Part shown: piece after piece, positions 16,253 to 25,200 of the stretch
Layout of the letters: every line of letters begins with the position of its first letter
Numbering within the stretch: position 1 is the first letter of the stretch
DNA from: Catenulispora sp. EB89
Lineage (GTDB): Bacteria > Actinomycetota > Actinomycetes > Streptomycetales > Catenulisporaceae
Length of the DNA stretch: 64,000 bases
Assembly: GCF_041261445.1 (NCBI RefSeq)
Contig: NZ_JBGCCU010000004.1
Location: 248,001 to 312,000, forward strand
Reading direction: 5' to 3'
Notes under the pieces: generated by a model
Database searches by the model: none
Seen by the model: only the letters and a program-made list of their open reading frames with translations
What the model was told of the DNA's origin: nothing
Translations under genes and position numbers: made by a program

Positions 16253-17135
16253 GGATCCCGCGGGGCTCGGCAGGGCGCGCGCGGCGGGCATCGCCGCGCC
16301 CGCCCTGCTGGTGGTCGCCGCGTTCCTCGTCTTCCCGGCGCTGTGGACGCTGTATCTGGGCACGACGAACTACCGGCTCACCGGCTTCGCCGCGCGCCAT
16401 CCGCGCAGCGTCGGCCTGCAGAACTACACGAACGTCCTCCAGGACCCTGATTTCCGCCACTCGCTGTGGCTGACGTTCGAATACGCCATCCTCTCGGCGG
16501 TGATCGGGCAGGCGGTCCTGGGCTTCACCATCGCGTGGCTGCTGCGCGACGCCACCGGCTGGTTCAAGCGGCTGATCGAGGCGCTGGTGCTGCTGGCCTG
16601 GATCCTGCCCAGCTCCGTGGTGGCCTTCCTGTGGGTGGCCATGCTGGACCGCGACGCCGGGACGCTGAACGCACTGCTGGACACGCCCGGCACGGCGTGG
16701 GCGATCGAGCACCCGATGGCCGTCATCATCGTGTTCAACATCTGGCGCGGCACCGCGTTCTCGATGCTGCTGTACAGCGCGGCGCTCACCGGCGTGCCGC
16801 CCTCGCAGCTGGCGACCGCGCGGATGTTCGGCGCGAGCTCCTGGCAGCAGCTGCGCGACGTGGTGTTCCCGCACATCCGCGGCCACATCCTGACCAACCT
16901 GCTGCTGATCTCGCTGTGGACGTTCAACGACTTCACGCCGTACCAGATCACCGCCGGCGGCCCGAACGGCAAGTCGGAGATCCTGCCGGTGTACATCTAC
17001 CAGACCGCGCTGTTCGACGGGCAGATGGGTCTGGGGGCCGCGATCTCGTTGCTGATGCTGGTGATCAACCTCGTGGTGGCGCTGGTGTACCTGCGGCTGC
17101 TGCGGGAGCGACGCCAGGATCGGGTGGCGGTATGA
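16221..17135 (+). CDS. Sugar ABC transporter permease 1 (MalF type)
   Basis: 304 residues from TTG 16221, preceded by GGAGG 6 nt upstream; the gene overlaps the end of the binding-protein gene by 32 bp. Six transmembrane segments are apparent. The cytoplasmic EAA loop that docks the ATPase is GVPPSQLATARMFGASSWQQLRDVVFPHIRG. It overlaps the next permease by ATGA. It forms the channel together with the 17132 product. Confidence 0.92.
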   Translation: MARATSPRVPEDPAGLGRARAAGIAAPALLVVAAFLVFPALWTLYLGTTNYRLTGFAARHPRSVGLQNYTNVLQDPDFRHSLWLTFEYAILSAVIGQAVLGFTIAWLLRDATGWFKRLIEALVLLAWILPSSVVAFLWVAMLDRDAGTLNALLDTPGTAWAIEHPMAVIIVFNIWRGTAFSMLLYSAALTGVPPSQLATARMFGASSWQQLRDVVFPHIRGHILTNLLLISLWTFNDFTPYQITAGGPNGKSEILPVYIYQTALFDGQMGLGAAISLLMLVINLVVALVYLRLLRERRQDRVAV

Positions 17136-17962
17136 AAGATCCGGCCGTGCGCGCGGCCCTGGCGAAGATCGGCCGCTACACCTTCCTGTCGGCGCTGCTG
17201 GGCTTCTTCGCGCTGCCGATGCTGTGGCTGGCTTCGGCGCCGTTCAACGCGCACCCGACCCTGGACGTGAGCATAAGCTCGTTTACTCTTCACAACTTCT
17301 CGGTCCTGCTGAAGGATCCCTATGCGCTGCCGTCGCTGTGGAACTCTCTACTGCTGGCAGGGGGTACGGCTCTGCTGACAGTGGGGTTCGCAGCGGCGGC
17401 GGCGTACGCCCTGAGCCGGGTGCGGGTTCCGGGCCGCGACGGGATCCTCTACGCGCTGCTTCTGTTGTCCTCGATCGTGACCGGAACGGCAGCGATGGTG
17501 CCGCTGTTCCAGTTGGCGTTCAAGCTCCATCTGATCGACTCCCGGGTCGGGGTGATCCTGGTGTTCACCGGCGGCCTGATCCCGGCGGCGATCTTCATCC
17601 TGAAGGACTTCACCGACAACACGCCGAAGTCCTACGAGGAGTCGGCACGGGTGTTCGGGGCCTCGCCGTTCCAGATCATGCGGCACATCGTGCTGCCGAT
17701 GATCCGGCCCGGGCTGGCCACGGTGACGGTCTGGGCCGTGGTGAACGTCTGGAGCAGCTTCCTGATCCCGTACATCCTGGTCCGCAACCCGGACAAGTAC
17801 CCGGCCTCGGTGGTGCTCTACACCTTCTACACCGAAGGCGGCCAGCCGAACCTCGCGCTGATCTCGGCCTTCTCGCTGTTGTACTCGATTCCAGTCATCG
17901 TTTTGTACCTGTTCGTCAGCCATCGCTATGGTTTCCGGTTCCACGGCGGCATCAAGCGGTAG
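17132..17962 (+). CDS. Sugar ABC transporter permease 2 (MalG type)
   Basis: 276 residues; the ATG at 17132 overlaps the previous stop (ATGA). Six transmembrane segments, and the EAA loop KSYEESARVFGASPFQIMRHIVLPMIRPG. The C-terminus ends YGFRFHGGIKR, like other MalG-type permeases (...G...GAVKG). It is the partner of the 16221 permease. Confidence 0.92.
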   Translation: MKDPAVRAALAKIGRYTFLSALLGFFALPMLWLASAPFNAHPTLDVSISSFTLHNFSVLLKDPYALPSLWNSLLLAGGTALLTVGFAAAAAYALSRVRVPGRDGILYALLLLSSIVTGTAAMVPLFQLAFKLHLIDSRVGVILVFTGGLIPAAIFILKDFTDNTPKSYEESARVFGASPFQIMRHIVLPMIRPGLATVTVWAVVNVWSSFLIPYILVRNPDKYPASVVLYTFYTEGGQPNLALISAFSLLYSIPVIVLYLFVSHRYGFRFHGGIKR

Positions 17963-18011
17963 GAGAAGCGGTCATGGCAGGTGTTTCCCAAATGGCGCAG
18001 GGGTTTGACAC

Positions 18012-19112
18012 ATGGCACAGATAAGGACCGTCGACCTGACCAAGACCTTCGCCGACGCCGACGCCGGCGGCGGCGTCACGGCGCTGGACGCGCTGAACCT
18101 GACGATCGAGGACGGGGAGTTCTTCGCGCTGCTGGGCCCGTCCGGCTGCGGGAAGACCACGCTGCTGCGGACGCTGGCCGGGCTGGAGACGCCCAGCAGC
18201 GGCGCGGTGCACATCGGCGAGGCCGACGTGACGCGCACGCCGCCGGGCAAGCGCGGAGTGGCCATGGTGTTCCAGGACTACGCGCTCTTCCCGCACATGA
18301 CCGTCACGGAGAACATTGCGTATCCCCTGCGGGTACGCGGGGTTCCCAAAGCCCGACAGCGGGAAGCCGTCCTCGCCGCCGCCTCCGAGCTCGGCCTGAC
18401 CGGGACCGAGACCACAGTGGGTTTGCTGGACCGGCGGCCGGGCGCTTTGTCCGGCGGACAGCAGCAAAGAGTGGCTTTGGCCCGGGCCACCGCGGCTGAA
18501 CCGTCCGTTTTTCTCTTTGACGAACCCCTGTCGAACCTTGATGCTCGTCTCAGGCTGGAGGCGCGGACGTTCCTCAAGCGGCTGCAACGCGAACTCGCCA
18601 CCACCACGGTCTTCGTCACGCACGACCAAGCCGAGGCGCTGGCGCTCGCGGACCGCATCGCGGTCATGCGGTCCGGCCGGATCCGCCAGCTGGGGACACC
18701 GCGCGAGGTGTACCGCCGGCCGGCGAACACGTTTGTGGCGTCTTTCATCGGCTCCACGCCGATGAACCTGCTGGAGGGGGTAGTCCGTGACGGACGCGTT
18801 CTGGTCGCAGATTCCGAGATCGCGATGCCTGACGGGGCCGGGGAGCGCCTGGCCGAACGCACCGAGGTGGTCCTTGGCGCGCGCCCGGAGTACTTCCGCG
18901 TATCGGCGGGTCCACGCGATGGGGCGTTTCGGGGCACGGTAGAGGTCGCCGAGAACCTTGGCAGCTCCCTGCTGCTGACGCTCGACGTCGCCGGCACCGC
19001 GGTGCAGGTCGTGGTCGCCGAAGAAGACGAGCCGGAACCCCAAGCCACGGTGTGGGCGTTGCCCCGCAAAGACCGGACTCTGCTCTACGTGGATGGGGAG
19101 TTGGTGGGCTGA
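18012..19112 (+). CDS. Sugar ABC transporter ATPase (UgpC/MalK type)
   Basis: 366 residues. Walker A is GPSGCGKTT, the Q-loop is MVFQDYALFPHMT, the ABC signature is LSGGQQQRVALARA, Walker B is VFLFDEPLSNLD, and the switch His is in VFVTHDQAEALALADR. A C-terminal TOBE-type regulatory domain follows (from about residue 250). Many actinomycete sugar importers have no ATPase of their own and use the shared MsiK; this operon carries a dedicated one. The stop overlaps the next start as TGATG. Confidence 0.93.
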   Translation: MAQIRTVDLTKTFADADAGGGVTALDALNLTIEDGEFFALLGPSGCGKTTLLRTLAGLETPSSGAVHIGEADVTRTPPGKRGVAMVFQDYALFPHMTVTENIAYPLRVRGVPKARQREAVLAAASELGLTGTETTVGLLDRRPGALSGGQQQRVALARATAAEPSVFLFDEPLSNLDARLRLEARTFLKRLQRELATTTVFVTHDQAEALALADRIAVMRSGRIRQLGTPREVYRRPANTFVASFIGSTPMNLLEGVVRDGRVLVADSEIAMPDGAGERLAERTEVVLGARPEYFRVSAGPRDGAFRGTVEVAENLGSSLLLTLDVAGTAVQVVVAEEDEPEPQATVWALPRKDRTLLYVDGELVG

Positions 19113-20335
19113 TGCGGCTGGACGGCGTGTGGTGGCTGGAGGACCGGCTGCGGCAGCAGCTGCGGCCGGTCCCGTTCGAGGTGCCGCCCGGCGTCTCGGG
19201 GATCGACGTCCGGCTGGAGTACGACCAGTCCGCGGGTGCGGTCCTGGACCTCGGCTGCGCCGGCCCGGAGGGCTTCCGCGGCTGGTCCGGCGGGGCGCGG
19301 CAGGAGTTCACGGTCGGCGCCCGGCGCTCGACGCCGGGCTACCTGGCCGGGGAGATCCTGCCGGGGGTGTGGCACGTGTGGCTGGGACTGCACCGGGTCC
19401 CGCCGGAGGGCGTCCGGTACTCGCTGGAGATCACCTTCAGCGACAAGCGAACGGCTCGCGCGCTCGAATACGACCAGGCCGGGGCCGCGGCCCTGGAACG
19501 GCCGCCGGCCCGGGAGCTGCCGACCGTCGGCGCCCGCCGCTGGTACGCCGGCGACCTGCACGCCCACACCGAGCACAGCGACGGCACGCTGACCGTCGGC
19601 GGCCTGGCCTCGCTGGCCGCGCAGACCGGCCTGGACTTCCTGGCGGTCACCGACCACAACACGATCAGCCACTACCCCTTCCTGGACAAGGAGTCCGCGC
19701 GCAGCGGCGTCACGCTGATCCCGGGGCAGGAGGTCACCACCGACCTCGGGCACGCGAACGTGTGGGGTTCGAAGGAGTGGATCGACTTCCGGCGCCCGGC
19801 CTCGCAGTGGATGAAGCAGGCCGAGAAGGCCGGCGCGCTGTTCTCGGTGAACCATCCGCTGGCCGGGGACTGCGCGTGGCGGCACCAGCTGACCACGCAG
19901 CCCTCCATCGCGGAGATCTGGCACTGGTCCTGGTTCGACCGGACCTGGGGCTGGCCGCTGGCCTGGATGAAGCGGCACCCGGCGGCCATCATCCCGGTCG
20001 GCGGCAGCGACTTCCACGAGCCTGACGGCATGCCGGCCTCGCTGGGCGCGCCGATCACCTGGGTGCTGGCCGACGAGTGTTCGACCACTGCGATCCTGTC
20101 CGGCATCGCCGCCGGCCGCACCGCGGTCTCCGCCGACCGGACCGGCCCGCTGGTGCTGCGCTGCGGCGACGAGATCACCACGGTGGACGCCGACGGCCTG
20201 ATCCTGGTGCGGCCGGACGAGACCCGGGTGGTGGTGCGCGCGGACCGGGCGGGGCGGCAGTCGTTCCCGGCTTCGCAGACCGGGGTGTACCGGCTGGAGA
20301 CGTGGCGCAACGAGGTGGTGGCTTTGTGCGCGTGA
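19112..20335 (+). CDS. CehA/McbA-family PHP-domain metallohydrolase
   Basis: 407 residues; the ATG at 19112 overlaps the ATPase stop (TGATG). The N-terminal ~150 residues form a beta-rich domain. The PHP metal site follows: GDLHAHTEHSDG, FLAVTDHNTISH, IPGQEVTTDLGHANVWG, FSVNHPLAGD and GGSDFHEP. PHP proteins bind up to three metals and hydrolyse phosphoesters or, in CehA/McbA, carbamate-type bonds. In this operon a phosphodiester or phosphate ester on an imported sugar is the likely target (inference). The stop overlaps the next start (GTGA). Confidence 0.87.
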   Translation: MRLDGVWWLEDRLRQQLRPVPFEVPPGVSGIDVRLEYDQSAGAVLDLGCAGPEGFRGWSGGARQEFTVGARRSTPGYLAGEILPGVWHVWLGLHRVPPEGVRYSLEITFSDKRTARALEYDQAGAAALERPPARELPTVGARRWYAGDLHAHTEHSDGTLTVGGLASLAAQTGLDFLAVTDHNTISHYPFLDKESARSGVTLIPGQEVTTDLGHANVWGSKEWIDFRRPASQWMKQAEKAGALFSVNHPLAGDCAWRHQLTTQPSIAEIWHWSWFDRTWGWPLAWMKRHPAAIIPVGGSDFHEPDGMPASLGAPITWVLADECSTTAILSGIAAGRTAVSADRTGPLVLRCGDEITTVDADGLILVRPDETRVVVRADRAGRQSFPASQTGVYRLETWRNEVVALCA

Positions 20336-21243
20336 CGGGGTCGGGGACGGGGGCTGGCGCGGGGCCGAGGACAGGGACTGAGGCGGGGCCGGGATCGCGG
20401 CCGCAGCCAGGATCGCGGCCGCAACCGCAATCACGGCCGCCGGTCTGGCCGGTGAAGGTCGCGACGGCGCCGGTGAACTTCGGGATCTACTCGGCCGAGA
20501 ATCCCTTCATCAGCGCGGCGGAATACGCCCGGATCGCTGCGGACTGCGGGTATGAGGGCACTGATCTGGGGCCGCACGGCTACCTGGACGAGGTGCTGGC
20601 CGACGCCGACTCCGCCCCGCCGCTGGCCGGCGGCTGGCACGACCTGCGGTTCGGGCAGCAGGAGGGCTTCGCCGACGACTTGTCAGCCCTCGAAGACACC
20701 GCACGCCTGCTGCGCATCCGCAACCGGTACCCCGACATGAGCAGCTTCGCGCCGAAGCCGACGCTGGCCTGCCCGCCGTCCGGGCCGCTGGACGCCGCCG
20801 GGTGGGGTCTGCTGGTCCGGCAGGCGTACCGGGCCGCGTCCCGGTGCCGGGAGCACGGACTGGAGCCGGTGTTCCACCACCATCTGGACACCAGCATCGA
20901 GACGCCGGACGACATCGACCGGCTGCTGGAGCTGACGGAGCTGGAGTTGTGCCTGGACACCGGGCATCTGCTGGCGGCCGGCGGGGATCCGTTGGCGACG
21001 CTGGCGCGGTGGGGACATCGAGTGCGGCATGTGCATGTGAAGGACGCGCTGGCGGACGGGACGTTCTGCCGGCTCGGGGAAGGTCGGCTGGATCTCGGGG
21101 CGTTCCTGGACGCGTTGCGGGCGCTGGCTTATGAGGGGTGGATCGTGGTCGAGCAGGATGTGCCGGACCGCGGTCAGGATCTCGGGCGGATCATCGGGGA
21201 TATGCGGCACAACCGTGCGGTGCTGGCCGGGTTGGGGGTGTGA
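20332..21243 (+). CDS. Sugar phosphate isomerase/epimerase (IolE-like TIM barrel)
   Basis: 303 residues if started at GTG 20332, which overlaps the preceding TGA as GTGA. The first ~40 residues (Gly/Pro/Arg/Gln repeats) are unlike the family, and a GTG at 20452 would give a 263-residue protein beginning VKVATAPVNFGIYS, which fits the family better. The TIM-barrel metal site is seen in EPVFHHHLDTSIETPDD, LELCLDTGHLLAAGGDP and VRHVHVKDA. The order resembles inosose dehydratase IolE (GTDLGPHGYL near the N-terminus). It is a probable isomerase, epimerase or dehydratase acting on a cyclitol or ketose. Confidence 0.83.
   Translation: MTGSGTGAGAGPRTGTEAGPGSRPQPGSRPQPQSRPPVWPVKVATAPVNFGIYSAENPFISAAEYARIAADCGYEGTDLGPHGYLDEVLADADSAPPLAGGWHDLRFGQQEGFADDLSALEDTARLLRIRNRYPDMSSFAPKPTLACPPSGPLDAAGWGLLVRQAYRAASRCREHGLEPVFHHHLDTSIETPDDIDRLLELTELELCLDTGHLLAAGGDPLATLARWGHRVRHVHVKDALADGTFCRLGEGRLDLGAFLDALRALAYEGWIVVEQDVPDRGQDLGRIIGDMRHNRAVLAGLGV
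20344..20444. repeat. Low-complexity GGC/CGG repeat region at the 5' end of the IolE-like gene
   Basis: Imperfect repeats of ggatcgcggccgca and related units lie between the overlapping GTG start and the first conserved residues. They either encode a disordered N-terminal tail or form a spacer if the GTG at 20452 is the true start. Confidence 0.5.
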
Positions 21244-22286
21244 TGGCGGCTGGGGGTTCGACTTCGGCGGCGGGTGGCGGGGCGGTTTCCGGGTCGGCTT
21301 CCGGATCTGTTGTGGGGCCGGTCGTGCGGGTCGCGGTCGTCGGGTTGGGGCGGGTGGCGCGGCACGTGCACCTGCCGTTGCTGGCCAAACTGGACAAGTA
21401 CTTCGCCGTCACAGCGGTCTGCGACGCGCAGCACGGGTACGCCGCCGACGTCGCGCGCCGGATGCGCGTGCCCGGTTCCGGGGTCTTCAGCGATGTGCGG
21501 AGCATGTTCGGGTGCGGCGAGTTCGACGCGGTGCTGCTGTTGACGTCCGGGTCGCACGCGGCGCTGGCCGCCGAGGCGCTGAAGCGCGGGTATCCGGTGT
21601 TCTGTGAGAAGCCGCTCGCGCACACGCTGGATGAGGCCGGGGTGGTGCGGGAGGCCGGCGATCGTTTGATGCTCGGGTATATGAAGCAGTACGACCCTGT
21701 GGTCACCGAGGCGTTGGGCGGCCTGGATCTTGGGGCCATCCGACATATCGATGTCAGTGTTCTGCATCCTCCGGAGCGGTTTCCGCAGACGGACTGGACT
21801 CCGGCTTCCGGTTCCCATTCCGGAACCGCGTCGGCGCCGGAGCACGTCGGGCCACGTGTGCATTGGGAGTACCGCGCTGTGCTCGACAGCGTGTGCCACG
21901 ATCTCGCGCTGATCCGTCTGCTGGATGGCGGCATCGGCGTGGATGTCGATGCGGCGTACTCGTGGGGCGCGCGGGACGGGGAATCGGGTTCGCTGGAGTT
22001 CTCGGGGCCACTTTCGCATGGCGGTCGCTACAACGTGCGCTGGCATTACCTGCCGGACTATCCGGAGTATGAGGAGCACGTGCGCGTGCACACCGAGGAC
22101 GGGACGCACGACCTGGCGTTCGGGAACCCGTACTTCTTCGGCGCCGACTCGGGCTTCGAACGCGAGCTGCTGGCGTTCCACTCCTTCGTGACCGCCGGCA
22201 CGCCGCCGCTGAGCGGCATCGCCGAGGGCACCGCCGACATCCGCACCGGGATGCTCGTCCTCGACGCCCTGGGGAAAACGGGATGA
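21243..22286 (+). CDS. Gfo/Idh/MocA family oxidoreductase
   Basis: 347 residues; the ATG overlaps the previous stop as TGATG. A Ser/Gly/Ala-rich stretch of ~25 residues precedes the NAD(P)-binding motif VRVAVVGLGRVARHVHLPLL. The family hallmark EKP is present in YPVFCEKPLAHTLDEAG. The C-terminal domain contains VCHDLALIRLLDGG with the usual catalytic Asp/His region. Members oxidise hydroxyls of sugars or cyclitols (for example inositol dehydrogenase IolG). In this operon it is the likely redox step. It overlaps the mannosidase start by ATGA. Confidence 0.88.
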   Translation: MAAGGSTSAAGGGAVSGSASGSVVGPVVRVAVVGLGRVARHVHLPLLAKLDKYFAVTAVCDAQHGYAADVARRMRVPGSGVFSDVRSMFGCGEFDAVLLLTSGSHAALAAEALKRGYPVFCEKPLAHTLDEAGVVREAGDRLMLGYMKQYDPVVTEALGGLDLGAIRHIDVSVLHPPERFPQTDWTPASGSHSGTASAPEHVGPRVHWEYRAVLDSVCHDLALIRLLDGGIGVDVDAAYSWGARDGESGSLEFSGPLSHGGRYNVRWHYLPDYPEYEEHVRVHTEDGTHDLAFGNPYFFGADSGFERELLAFHSFVTAGTPPLSGIAEGTADIRTGMLVLDALGKTG

Positions 22287-25200
22287 GCGAGCCCGCGGAG
22301 CTGGTGATCGTCCCGCACACGCACTGGGACCGCGAGTGGTACCAGCCCTTCCAGCGCTTCCGCCTGCGCCTGGTGGCGGTACTGGACCGGCTGCTGGCAC
22401 AGCTGGAAGCCGACCCGCGAGCACGCTTCACACTCGACGGCCAGACAGCCGCGATCGACGACTACCTGGAGATCCGACCGGAGCAGGAGCAGCTGGTCCG
22501 CACACTGACGGCACGAGGGCAGCTGGCGCTGGGCCCGTGGCGGGTATTGGCGGACTCCTTCCTGTGCTCAGGCGAGAACCTGCTGCGCAACCTGGAGATA
22601 GGCCTCCGCCGCGCCGACGAACTCGGCGGCGCCATGCGCATCGGCTACCTGCCGGACCAGTTCGGCCACGCGGCCCAACTCCCGCAGATCCTCCGCCACG
22701 CGGGCATCGACACGGCATGCGTCTGGCGCGGCGTGCCGGAGGCGGTGCATACGACGGAGTTCTGGTGGCAGTCGCCGGACGGCACGACCCTGCGCACGCG
22801 CTACCTGCCCGAAGGCGGCTACGGCGGCGCGGCGGGCGTGTTCGGCGAGGCCGACGCGGCGGTCGTGCGGCAACGGGCGGAGGAGCATGTACGGGCGCTG
22901 AGACGGTGGCAGCCGACGGGGCCGCTGCTGGGGATGTACGGCACGGACCACTCGGCGCCGGTCGAAGGGCTGGCGGATTTGGTGGCGGGGGCTGCGGACG
23001 GGGCGGTGCGGATTCGGCTCGACACGCTGGCCGGGTTCTTGGACCGGCTGGACAGGTCAGCAACAAGCGATGGCAGCGCGGCTAGCAGCGGGCTGGCATC
23101 CGGTGACGTGGCGAGTGAGGCCGAGGCCGGTGCGGGAGCAGTTGCCGGCGCCAGAGCTGGTGAAGCGAGCAGCCTTGGTGCTGGTGCTGGTGCTGGTGCT
23201 GGTGCTGGTGCGGGTGCTGGCGGTGGCGCTGGTGCTGGTGATGGCGGTGGTGCTGGCAGTGGTGGTGTTGGCGCTGGTGGTGGTGTTGGCGCTGGTGGTG
23301 GTGCCGGTGCCGGTGGTGGTGTTGGCGCTGGTGGTGGTGGTGGTGGTGGTGCCGGTGGTGGTGTTGCCGATGGTGGTGTTGCCGATGGTGGTGTTGCCGA
23401 TGGTGTCGGTGGTGGCACCGGTGGTGTTGGGACTGGCGCTGGCGCTGGTGTCGGTGGTGTTGGCACTGGCGCTGGCGCTGGTGGTGGTGGTGTTGGTCTT
23501 AGTGGTGGTGATGCTGGTCTTAGTAGTGGTGATGTTGTTGGTGTTGGTGTTGGTGTTGGTGTTGGTGAAGTAGTAGTTCGGGGCGAGTTGCGCTCCCACG
23601 CGCGGGCCAACATCCTCCCCGGCGTCCTGTCGTCGCGCATCGGGCTCAAGCAGGCGTTGAGTCGGGCCGAGCGGCTTGTCGAGCGGTATGCCGAGCCTGT
23701 CGCGGCGCTTTATGGCGTGCGGGGGGCGTGTCGGCCTTTCTTGGAGCTGGCGTGGCGGCGGTTGGTCGACTCGTCGTGCCATGACAGTGTGACCGGGTGC
23801 GGGGTCGATGGGACTGCCGAGCAGGTTGCCGCGCGGATCGGGGAGGCCGGTGATCTGGGGCGGGGGGTTGTCGATCTTGTGCTCGGGCCGGTTGCGGACA
23901 CCGTTCCGGATGGCGGGCATCTGCTCTTCAACCCGACGCCGTGGCGGCGGACGGAGGTCGTGGTGCTCGAGGTGCCGGCCGGTCGGGTGTTGAGGGCAGC
24001 CGCGCATGTTCCGCATCAGGTTCTCGAGACCGTCGAGGAGACCTTTGCCGACGAGCAGGTCGCGCCCGCCGAGCTCGATCGGTTCCTGCGCAAGATTCAT
24101 GGTCGCGAGCTCTATGGGCGGCAGATCGCCGCGTGGCATGTCGATCCCCGCGCCGCGACGATCGTCTTCGAGCTGGCGCCGACCTCCGAGTTGGTCTTCG
24201 ACGTCGCCGACGTGCGTGCCGCCGTCGCTGCGACCGCGGAGCCGGCCGTCGAGAGCTGGTGCGTCAAGGTACGAATACAGCCGCGCGCCAAGGTGGCCGC
24301 GCTGGTCGACGTCGGCCCGCTCGCCCTCACCGCAGTCACCGCAGCGGCCGGAACGCCCGCGCCGCCGGGCCCGCAGAAGAACATCGCCACCGGACGCCGG
24401 GCGCTCTCCGACCTCGACAACGGCCTGATCCACGTCGTGCTCCGCTCCGACGGCCTCCTCGACGTGCTCGCCGCGGACGGCACGCATGCCGCGGGCCTCG
24501 GGCTGATCGTCGACGGCGGGGATCTCGGCGACGAGTACAACTACGCGCCGCCCGGGCGCGATCGCGTCGTCGACTCGCCCGACGAGATCTGGAACCGCGA
24601 GCGGTGGAACGGGCCGCTCACCGGGTCGTTGGAATCAGCGCGCTGGTTCAACTGGCCGACGCACGGTGTCCCCACACACGGTGTCCCGGCACACGGTGTC
24701 CCGACGTACTATGTCCCCGCCGCGGCCCCCGGCGGAGCCGCCGTCAGCAGCCGCGCCGAGTCCGTCCACACCACCGAGCTCAGCACCCGCATCGAGCTGC
24801 GCCACGGCGAGCCCTTCGTGCGCCTCACCATCGCCTTCGACAACCGCAGCGACGACCACCGCGTCCGCCTGCACCTCCCGCTCCCCCGTCCGGCCGCGCG
24901 CTCGCACGCCGAGGGCCAGTTCGCCGTCGTCGAGCGGCCGCTGCACGCCGAGGGCGGCTTCGGCGAGCGCCCCGTGCCGACCTTCCCGGCCTACGGCTGG
25001 GTCGCGGCCGGGGGCCTGGCCGTGCTGCTGGACCACGTCAGCGAGTACGAGCTCGTCGACGACGGCCGCACCCTCGCCCTCACCCTGCTGCGCTCCGTCG
25101 GCCTGCTCTCGCGCAACGACAACGCCTGGCGCGAGGAGCCCGCGGGCCCGCAGCTGCCCACGCCCGGCGCGCAGTGCCACGGCGTGCGCACCGTCGAGCT

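Noticed and set aside
14783-16363. 526-codon minus-strand frame opposite the binding-protein gene
   Set aside because: No recognisable domain; the plus strand encodes a clear lipoprotein with lipobox and coupled neighbours.
23057-24487. Open frames on the minus strand across the GH38 repeat (Thr/Asn and Pro/Ala repeats)
   Set aside because: The simple repeat lacks stops in every frame; only the plus-strand frame joins two halves of a known enzyme.
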